Of a stretch of 64,000 nt of DNA, positions 55,800 to 64,000 are shown piece after piece. Each line of letters starts with the position of its first letter. Within the stretch, counting starts at the first letter, position 1. Source of the stretch: Podospora bellae-mahoneyi (Eukaryota; Ascomycota; Sordariomycetes; Sordariales; Podosporaceae); contig NC_085885.1 in the NCBI RefSeq assembly GCF_035222275.1, positions 2,790,001-2,854,000 of the forward strand, given 5' to 3'. The notes under the pieces are model-generated. The model worked only from the letters and a program-made list of their open reading frames with translations, made no database searches and had not been told where the DNA came from. The position numbers and the translations under genes were made by a program.

Positions 55800-56347
55800 T
55801 TGATAGCCGCTGCACTAGGTTTCCTCCGCGATATGGTAGGTAGGTGTTGGCCGAGGTGTTTTGCCTGTGGCGGCCCGTACTGTTTAAAACTAGCTGTTAA
55901 TGAGAAGAAAATTGGAGTTAGAGGTCTCAGAGACTGGTAACATACATGAGAGGAAGAAGTGGTGAATAAGGTGATCGGCAAAACCGAACAGCAGCTCGCG
56001 AAAACTGGCGACCCTGCTGTCGTTACCAAGGCCGATGCTATCGTAGTCGTCGACCATTCCGAGGCCGAGCGACTGGAAAAAAGCTTTGAGAAACTTGTCC
56101 TGTGACTTCGGCGAGCGTGCATATTCGAACGTAAGGCGAATGAGGGCTGGGCGATTGTATCCGTCGACATATTTGGAAGAAGCTAGCCGTTGCTTGGTGG
56201 TTTCGAAGTATGCAACGATGCGGCGATGCGGCGGAACTTGCTGACGGCCTGGGCGCGTTGCTGGCTGTTTTCGAAAATGGGATCGGCTTCGCAAAAGTCG
56301 ATTATATCCTCCAAGGACGACTGGTGACGGTGTGACGAAGCCGTCAT
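55800..56347 (-). pseudogene. Broken fragment of a fungal HNH-nuclease-domain family gene (N-terminal part only)
   Basis: The minus-strand sequence from 56347 resembles the N-terminal half of a protein family common and multicopy in filamentous ascomycetes, whose C-terminal half carries an HNH domain. Recognisable blocks are SSLEDIIDFCEADPIF, then KYVDGYNRPALIRLTFEYAR, SQDKFLKAFFQSLGLGM and FRELLFGFADHLI, and a final TGKTPRPTP motif near 55860. The fragment is disrupted in about two or three places and stops before any HNH motif, so it looks like a dead remnant. It lies in a gene-poor block with other decayed genes. Family recognition is from memory, and its biological role is not known. Confidence 0.6.
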
Positions 56348-57815
56348 AGTGTGGGCTGGTGGGCGAAATGAAGGTAGGCAAAGAAATGGATGGACTTTTG
56401 AACTTGAAGTACCACCACAGGCACCGTGGAGCTCGCTCAACAAACCTACCCTTCTCATTTGCCCTTCGACGACCGACTCTGATCATTAGATCACCAACTA
56501 ATCAGATCGCTCGATTCTGGCCAAATCAAACCAATATTCAATTGCCTGCCAACGTCGAAAAACGCGGTTTCTGCAGCACCAGCCAAACCAACCGAACAAG
56601 TGCCTATCGAGGCGCGCAGCCCCGCGGCTCTCGCCCAGGAATTCTGCCACTACCAAGCAACTTGCACCACCAAGCGACTCGCACTACAGCACCCACCATA
56701 CCAAGCCTTCTACCCAGAAAGCGAGCTGTCTATCCTGCTCGAGTCTTCTTGCCTGCATCAACCTTGCCTGTCGTACTAAAGAGACTGCCGGTTCAGCCAG
56801 TATGTCTAAGCTGGATCACCTCATTATAGAAGCCAAAGCAGTGAGCCAAAAACTGGCCAGAACTCAACTGAGCCGCGATGCCCGCTATGAAGGAGTTTCA
56901 GAGACAACTGGAGCTTGACAAAGCTTACCTCCGGCAGCACGATGACCATCTCGATAGCCTCCCTGTAGCAAAGAACCTACCCCGGGCGTTAATCTTACCA
57001 ACAGTCAGGTTGACTACGTTAAAGAATCTAGCCTGGGTCTTGATTATATCGTGGCTTCTTTGCGCACGTTCATCTTCAATTTAAATCCCTCCCGATGACA
57101 ACTTCGTGGCACCCCCCAAAAAGACAGTTGAGACTGTGCGTGATGCCTCCACGTTGGGCGGCAGCACTGTCATCAAGGCCTGTGATACCCAGCCTCAGCC
57201 GCAACCTATAAAGTAAATAGCTGTCCCCCCGCTACAGCTCAGCCTCTGCTCCTGTCCGCTTCGTTAAGCCGCACCGTCATCACCCTATCCTGCCCCGCCA
57301 ACAAGCCATGGACAAATTCAGAAACTAATCCTGGTGGGGACATACCGCGCTACAGGAGCTGTTTCTGACTCTGATGAAGGCAGGTCAACAGGAGGGGCAG
57401 GAGTGCTCAGGTGCTTCTTCCACCCGAACAGTGTGCACCAGAGAGCCAGTGGGCGGTCTCCACTTTCAGGGTTCACACATGGAACTCGTTCATTCAGGCA
57501 GCAACCATTTACAGCATTTTTCGACCATGGCCTGGCAAATCTTGGGCAACACGGACCAGCCAACTGGCGAACCAAAATCACAGGGGAGCTATGTAAAAGA
57601 GTGAGGTGGTTGTATTGCTCTTCCATGTGTGTATCTGCCAATCCACCCTCAAGGTACCGGTTACCATCCAAGAAAACAATTCGAGAAGACTCAGCTGACA
57701 AAGGAGTGTCCCTAGACTAATAACCCTAAACCCGACAACCTGAAACCTTGCTTTTCACTGAACCGAACCTCCACTTCCTCCTAGCCCAAGTTGGACATCC
57801 GAAAGGGCTTGGCCT
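56348..57815. other. Region with plus-strand coding traces, no intact gene
   Basis: Protein-like stretches appear in shifting plus-strand frames. Examples are a helical stretch MKEFQRQLELDKAYLRQHDD (from 56887) and a YIVASLRTFIFN stretch (about 57040-57080). No continuous model is possible. It probably contains remains of a decayed gene. Confidence 0.35.
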
Positions 57816-58180
57816 CTAGCGGACACAGGTGCAATCACACACGCTCCAGCCAAAGACGCAGCTTTGACGCCAGATGCGGGACTTGATGCTGGTGCAGGAG
57901 TAAGATCGCTGCGAAGCCTCACCGCGGCAGGCAGCATTGCAACGGTTGGCCCTGTTATGTGGTTAGCATTTTGGATCTGCCTGATACACCACTCGACAGA
58001 AAGGAGCACATACCAATCAGTCTTACAGCCTCCAGTAGCCTGCCAGGTGATGTCTGCCTGTCTAGCATTCAGAGGTCCGGTAGACTCCTCAATGATTTCG
58101 ACTTCGTTGGCTGGCGCCGCGGCACCCGAAACAGCAGCCACAAGGCCGGTCAGGAGTAGAATAAGAGCTTTGGATTGCAT
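57816..58180 (-). CDS. Secreted cysteine-rich defensin-like peptide (prepropeptide, 2 exons)
   Basis: Exon 1 (58014-58180) and exon 2 (57816-57951) flank a 62-bp intron (donor GTATGT, branch GCTAACC, acceptor AACAG) and join in phase to exactly 100 aa. Residues 1-19 (MQSKALILLLTGLVAAVSG) are a clear signal peptide. Residues 20 to about 40 are an acidic propeptide ending near NARQ. The mature part holds eight Cys: GGC, RCNAAC, YSC, QSC and VCDCTC. A CxxxC pair followed by CxC is the pattern of cysteine-stabilised alpha-beta defensins, as in fungal plectasin-type peptides, here with an extra disulphide. Without splicing the frame loses all but two of these Cys, which supports the intron. A role in antimicrobial defence or interaction is inferred. 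Its neighbours are decayed genes. Confidence 0.78.
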
Positions 58181-59649
58181 TTTGGTGGATGGATAAGATG
58201 TGTGTTTGTGAGCTCTGTGTTTGTGTTTCTTTGAATACTGAAGCTGATGATGATGAGAAAATAGCCATTCCAAGTCGAAGAGTCTCCTCTCTTTATACTT
58301 TTTTAGTGCCACAAGAACTTGTCACGAAGCAGTGCCTATGTTGCGACTGAACTGGACGATTACAACATAACGAGTCTCTTCTTGCTGATCACCAGCGCCT
58401 CCTATCTCATGATCTTCCAGCTATTCAAGACAGAAGAGTAAGACGGACCAACTCAAGTCACTGAGATCTTCACTATGAACTGGATGTGGAAAGTGTTTGA
58501 GGCCAAGACACCCACGATTCTACAGAGTACAGGCTGGGCTTTCTCCTATACACGATCTCATGAATTAAGGCAGCCAACCAGGCGCCCATTTCATCAAGGA
58601 ACGGCTGAACTCTGAGTCGCCCGATCCCAGGCCTTACCATTTGGTTGAGCCGGGACGTGTTGAGATCAACATCACTTCATCCGGTCCAGTTTCTGTGTGT
58701 CAGTATTCTACCATGTTCGGCCAATAGCTGTGTTTGGCCGTGTTACAATGTCTGGTAAGACACTATATCCAGGTGCAAGCGAGGTGGCGCAGTCTAGGCA
58801 CTATGTCATTTATGATTTCCTTACGTCAACGTCCAAAAGTACTAAGAAACTGCGCTGACTTTTTGAAAGCTCAGACCTTTCAAAGATCCCTTCTGCAAGG
58901 AACAACACTGTTCGACCCATGTATCCCAGTTCTGTTAGGATGTTGAACTCACCGTCGACAACGATCCGTCCGTTTGCTTATTGTTAATCTGCGCCTAACC
59001 CGGTCTGATTATCCCCCAGGGCCTAGAAATCAGCTGGTGGCGATACCAAACATTGGATGGAAAGGGGTCCCCCGCATCAAGCTTTACAGTACCAAGGCCG
59101 ATCGCCAAGGACTGGTGTAGCACAGTATGCGACATAACACACAGTCGACAGAGGAATAGGAACTGTGACAAAATATCGGTGATTCAAAGATGTTCAATAT
59201 GCCTCTTGGCTACCTTTCAAGGCCTCTCGACTACGTTTTGAGTCGATCCGACTATCTTTGATGATCTTTTAGTTTGTCCTTGAAGGCCTCTCGACTATCC
59301 CGAAACGCCCAAACATCTTTTCAAGGCCTGCTCTCTGCGAGGTGCATAGTGGTTCAAGTTTTGTCCTACACGCAGATGTCGAGTCTGACAAGGGGGAAGA
59401 CGCATGATGATCCAATCAAAGACGAGGGGAAGTTACATTGTCGATTTACAGGGGATGGTCTGCTGCCTGTGGTCCCCCAGCGTTCGTTTGGATGGGTGAA
59501 GCGATCATCCGAGAGCTTCGGAATTTGTGAGGCGCAAGGTGAAATCAAGGCCCTTGACATGTTCTTTAGCAGCTTCTTCTCTCTTGAACGTGCCGCTGCA
59601 GTGAACTCTTCACCTCAATCATCCACCTTTGATGGTCATAACCGCTGAA
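58181..59649. other. Region with plus-strand coding traces and repeat fragments
   Basis: A stretch at about 58345-58560 reads DYNITSLFLLITSASYLMIF before a stop, and another at about 58585-58720 reads RPYHLVEPGRVEINITSSG. They look like remains of a host gene but are not assignable. Repeat-like AAGGCCTCTCGACTA words lie at about 59218 and 59281. Confidence 0.4.
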
Positions 59650-61496
59650 AACATGACAACAACCACCAATATCGTCACCCTTCCATATCGGTCAAAGCAT
59701 CCTCAGTTGGCGAAGCTTCAGACAATGACGAGTTCGAGATGCTAGAACATGCATCGAAAGTGGGTACAACATTGCCATGGAGGCCCCGATACCTCAGACT
59801 TGTTGTCATTCTGGCCTTTCTTGTTGTTTTTGTTCTGATCCTGAACATATCCCTTGTGACAGATACTTGCAACATCGCACACGTGTCTGTGGATCCAGCC
59901 CCATGGACCGCTGAATGTGGTACCAAAAACAGCTGCAATATGGTAATCGCAAGATTCCCTTCAGCACAGCGTGAGGGACTGGCGGGCGAGGAAAGCAAGA
60001 AGGCCTTGGTCATGTTTGGCGATCTCACCTTTATCAGGGATGACAGTCTTCCAAAAGCATCTCGGACTGCTGGAACAAGGGCGACATGATCCTTCCGTTC
60101 TAGTCCAAACTGCAGAAGTCAACGCTATTCTTGTGTAGGCCACGTTATGCCATCAAGAACATCAGTCTGGTGCGAAATGGAACCAAGATTATTGAGACCG
60201 CCAACCTGGAGGAACCAGAAGCGCAAAGAACTTTGAGTACGATCAAGCCTCTGGACTTCCTGTCGACTCTTCTGAAGAGCTTTGAGACAAACCCCCTCGA
60301 GTTGGCCTACAGAATGCATGGACACGTGATAGAGGTTGGGGGCAGTAACATTAGCGTGAACAAGGTGATGGGGACCCTCCTACCATATCGGCATGGTCTC
60401 CATCAGAGCCAAAAAGCTCTCGAGTTATACGATGGTCATGTTCTTGAGCGAGCGGCAGCAGAGTTCTATCAGCAATTTGGCGCCATGCTGGGCAAGTTAT
60501 TGCTTCTGGAGCCCGCCTCGATAAGCTCTTTTTGGTCTCTCTCCATTAATGACGACCGTCTGGTTATTTGGGCATGGGCCGCACGTTGGATGACTGGCTT
60601 GACTGCGACCTGCATTGCGCTGTGCGCCGTGCTCATTTTTCTTCTCCTAAAGGAGAAATACTGCCTTGCAACCCAACAAGTCTTGCCGGGAGGGCAGCAC
60701 TCGTCTCTCACAGCCAGGACTTGGTTCAGAGACTGAAATTCTCCGCGGCAGCAAGGAACAATGCACTCGAGCGTCGTCTCCACGACACATCGTTCAAGTC
60801 GGTGGTGATTGACGGCGCCGGATTAGGCTGTGAGAGGTTCGTCATTTTGGACACTCGCCACGTCTCCCACCCGCAGTTTAGGACCCGAAGCTTCAATGAA
60901 AAGGCAGCAGTGCTACCTCGTCCTGCCACCATTCACCCTTTCTCACGAGTAGCACTCTTTTCAGTCTTGGGTGGATCAATAATAGCACTCGAACTGATGC
61001 TACGAAAGTCAAATGACGAGCATGGACTTGGGGACGCAGGGGATGATGACACATACATCATCTATACCTGGACCGCACTTCCGGTTCTTGTCTTTGGCCT
61101 CATTGCCATGATGATCTCGTCAATCGCCTTTCATCTACGATGTGTCGCGCCGTATGGGAATCTAGGGAAGACTGTGTCCACGAACACCTTTGTAGAGCAA
61201 GATTTCCTCGACATGTCAACTTATTGGCGTGTGACGTTATGTTTGAAGTGGTGGATGTGAATGCGACGTTTATTGGCGCCGATCCGGCGCTCGATCTGAA
61301 TAACCAGCCGTGGGTAGTGGAGGGATCGGCGACGGAGTCAACCATGAGGTTGGACCCCTTGTTTCGGTATCTGACCTCTTTTTTTAGGGCCGTTCCGGTG
61401 GGGCATCTTGGTGATCCGGATAAGATAGGGGAGGTAGCAGAGGCGATCAAGTCGGTGGGTTCTTACAGACAGGTAATAGACCTTGAAAGAAGTTAA
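59650..61496 (+). pseudogene. Internally deleted DUF3433-type membrane-protein gene
   Basis: DUF3433 proteins are very large multi-pass membrane proteins of filamentous ascomycetes with unknown function. Blocks recognisable here, in order, are an N-terminal VGTTLPWRPRYLRLVVILAF with a first helix (59755-59850), a middle region with a helix (WMTGLTATCIALCAVLIFLLL, near 60590-60650), and the most conserved part (FVILDTRHVSHPQFRTRSFN, SRVALFSVLGGSIIALELML, then VAPYGNLGKTVSTNTFVEQD; 60840-61215). A C-terminal block DVMFEVVDVNATFIGADPAL starts near 61238. These lie in at least three frames (shifts near 60100, 60650-60740 and 61215). Segments expected between them are absent, so the gene is reduced from more than 1000 residues to about 600. 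It is a dead host gene. Confidence 0.65.
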
Positions 61497-62172
61497 GGAC
61501 CTTTGAAGGTAGTAAATATGCTTCCGGAATATTTAAAAGGATAGTTAATGAACCTAAAACGCATATTCAAGGGCGTAACGAAGAGATGAGAGAATGGCTG
61601 AGGGGCTTACAAATCCTTAATCTTATATTGTAGTCTCTTTTAAATACTTATGTTCTGTGATGTGAGGGGTTGGAGCAGGTGACCGAGAGGACGGCGGCTC
61701 GGCAGGGGAAGAAAGGGGTGGAAGGCTTCAAGAGAGGTGGGAGAATGGTTTCATTGTTCTTTGTTCAGTCAACCACCGTTCTCTCATACCTAGGTAACAT
61801 GCCAACAGCAATAGCTCAACAACATTATTTACAGGCCCAGTAAACTCGAGAAACATCAAAACGTTCCTGAAATTTAACCAGGACCACATCTTCAGCTGCC
61901 AAGGTCATCACTTCCCCAAGTTGTCAAAGCTTGGAGCCAGCTCGTCGATCCCCCGCATCAGCTTTGACTGACCCCAACAATGAACCGAGGCTCGTCCCGC
62001 TGATTACCCTGTTACCCCAGGTTTTGTGGCTGCAGGATGCAATCCAACTAGGAATAGTGTCGATTTGACACCTGCCCCGCTTCTCGGATATATTGACGTC
62101 TCGGACGTAGATGCTCTCTCTGTCTTGAACAGACCAATCTGTACAGCTTCCCACCATCAATCAAACATCACA
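61497..62172. promoter_or_regulatory. Intergenic region upstream of the AMP-binding enzyme
   Basis: An AT-rich left half (61500-61650) resembles other spacer repeats. The right half is the probable promoter and leader. No gene is seen. Confidence 0.45.
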
Positions 62173-64000
62173 ATGGGTAGCATCGTCGAGAAAACCAGGG
62201 ATGGGACCATCTACAAGGCTGCCACCAACGCGGTGCACCCTGAGCTTGACCTCTTGACGTTTCTCTTTGGTTTGCCCACCCGCCTTGATACGACCTACAC
62301 AGGCTAACAGTGATACAGACTCACCACACACCCTGGCCGAGAAAACTTCCATCCTCCACGCCGACGCAGCGGATCCAGACAACAACCAGATAACCAAATC
62401 TCAGCTACGCACCCTCGTCAAGTCAACAGCCTCCATCCTCCGAAACGAGTACGGCATCGGTGCCAACGGCCCCAACAAAGATGTCGTCCTCGCCATCTCC
62501 ACGGGACACTACCTCCTCCCCTCTCTGTTCTACTCCACCATCGCCGCCGGCGGCGTCTTCTCCGCCTCCAACCCCGGCTCAACCCCCAAGGAACTCGCCG
62601 CCCAGGTCAGCCAAGTAGGCGTCAAAGTCATCCTCTGCAACGCCGACACCGAAGCCACCGCCGTAGCCGCTGCTAAACTCACCGGTCTTGATTCCCGCAA
62701 CGTGGTGGTTTACTCCTCCCTGCCCGGCGGCTCTCTCGTCTTGACCCCAACCAACTCTTCCACCCCCCTCACCTCATCTGGCTCCCTCTCCTGGGCTAAA
62801 ATCACCTCCCGTCATGTCCTCGACAGCTCAATAATTTGCCTCCTTTTTTCTTCAGGCACCACCGGCCCCCCAAAAGCGTGTAAACTATCCCACACCAACA
62901 TGGTCGCCGAGGCAGCACTGGTCCTCTCCCCCAACCGAGATTTTTACACCCGCTTGAACTTGCCGCTGGTGTACCGAACAGTTGCCCACCTCCCTGCCGC
63001 GCACATTGCGGGAATTCAAGGCTATTTTGTCAACCCTTTCTACCTAGGGGGAACGGTGTACTGGATGAGGGGATTTGATTTCCCCTTGTTTTTGACTTAC
63101 ATGAAGAAGTATCAAGTCACGCACTTCTTTTCTGTCCCCCCGGTTTTCTTGCTGATTGCAAAGTCGCCGATGGTGACAGATCAGCTTGCCACGGTGGAGC
63201 AGGCTGTTTCTGGCGCGGCGCCGATGGGGAGGGAGCTGCAAATCGCGGCGAAGAAAAAGTTGGGAGGGGGCAGGCTGGGGAAGGGGAGGTTGGTGCAGAC
63301 TTGGGGTTTGTCGGAGACGACGGGGAGTGTTACTGTTTTGAATATGGGGAGCGAGTTTGAGGATGACGAGAGTGGGAGTGTTTCTGCTTTGGTTGCGGGG
63401 ATAGAGGCGAGGATTGTGGATGATGAGGGGCGGGATGTGGAGGTGGGAAAGGAGGGTGAGATTTGGGTTAGGGGGCCGATGATTACGAAGGGGTATTGGC
63501 AGAATGAGGAGGCCAATAGGGAGGGGTTTGCGGATGGGGGGGTGGGGAGGGAGAGGTGGTTTAGGACGGGGGATGTGGCTGTTTATAGGGGAGGTTTGTT
63601 TTATGTGGTGGATAGGAAGAAGGTTTGTTTCACTGAAGATCATGGAAGATTAAGTGGGATAGCGTGCTGACAAGCGATAGGAACTAATCAAATACAAGGG
63701 CAATCAGGTCGCGCCTGCGGAGCTGGAGGCGCTGCTGATCAGCCACCCCAAGATTTTGGACGCGGCTGTGATTGGGGTAGATGATGAGAAGGAGGGGACC
63801 GAGGTGCCGAGGGCATATGTGGTTGTGGGGGATCAAAAGGGGATTACGGGGCAGGAGATACAGGAGTGGGTTGCGAAGCAGGTTTCTAGTCATAAGAAGT
63901 TGAGGGGAGGGGTTGTGTTTTTGGCGGCTGTTCCCAAGAGTCCGTCAGGGAAGATTTTGAGGAAGGATTTGAGAGCGTTGGCGAAGAAGCAGCAACACGG
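62173..64000 (+). CDS. AMP-binding acyl-CoA ligase / 4-coumarate-CoA-ligase-like enzyme, 3' end beyond the window
   Basis: ANL-superfamily enzymes activate a carboxylic acid as acyl-AMP and transfer it to CoA. Three exons join in phase: 62173-62269, 62319-63622 and 63681 to past the edge. The introns are 49 and 58 bp. Motifs in order are the P-loop LLFSSGTTGPPKACKLSH (about residue 225), AAPMGRE, the A5 block QTWGLSETTGSV, WFRTGDVAVY (A7), DRKKELIKYKGNQVAPAELE (A8, spanning intron 2) and the catalytic Lys motif PKSPSGKILRKDLR (A10) just before the edge. No carrier domain has begun by the end, so it reads as a stand-alone ligase lacking only a few residues. Intron 2 interrupts the hinge, a common site in fungal 4CL-like genes. 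No clear peroxisomal signal can be judged because the C-terminus is missing. The substrate is unknown. Confidence 0.92.

Noticed and set aside
57755-58312. Unspliced 185-codon frame over the defensin-like gene
   Set aside because: It adds an unlikely 44-residue N-terminus and replaces the Cys-rich tail. The spliced 100-residue model fits all signals better.
1-64000. CRISPR arrays, bacterial operons or riboswitches
   Set aside because: Introns, gene spacing and families are all eukaryotic. No direct-repeat/spacer arrays or ribosome binding sites were seen.

Overview
The window is nuclear DNA of a filamentous ascomycete, most likely a Sordariomycete of the order Sordariales. The evidence is short introns (about 50-120 bp, occasionally 250-290) with CTAAC or CTGAC branch points just upstream of AG, CAACATGGC-type start contexts, compact genes with long GC-rich intergenic spacers, and the protein families present. 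Species identity is inferred and was not tested.

Left part (1-32 kb) is a dense housekeeping block. In order: an exomer/ChAPs cargo adaptor (minus strand, runs off the left edge), a divergently transcribed HIR3/CABIN1-type histone-regulator gene, a ubiquitin-conjugating E2 enzyme, a convergent TBC-domain Rab-GAP, a three-exon acidic nuclear-type protein, two tandem SREBP-type bHLH transcription factors, a small hydrophilic protein split by a poly(A)-bearing intron, a four-helix MARVEL-like membrane protein with an 11-residue minisatellite repeat, the signal peptidase catalytic subunit SEC11 and a six-helix membrane protein.

Middle part (32-50.5 kb): a BTB/POZ protein, a REE1/DUF1349-type lectin-fold protein divergent from the Pol III factor BRF1, a cysteine-rich putative zinc protein, a decayed coiled-coil gene beside a (TA)n tract, a secreted SGNH/GDSL esterase and an intron-bearing tRNA-Glu(CTC). 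BRF1 is part of the machinery that transcribes tRNA genes.

Right part (50.5-62 kb) is gene-poor and rich in decayed coding sequence: a broken HNH-family gene fragment, an internally deleted DUF3433 membrane-protein gene, and ORF traces I could not assign. Inside it sits one intact-looking small secreted protein, a 100-residue cysteine-rich peptide whose defensin-like CxxxC...CxC scaffold appears only after removal of a 62-bp intron (57816-58180, minus). The window ends in an acyl-CoA-ligase-type AMP-binding enzyme that runs off the right edge.

Most exon joins were worked out by hand from splice signals, reading phase and family expectation. Those that close exactly in phase are given higher confidence. 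No alignment, RNA or database evidence was available.
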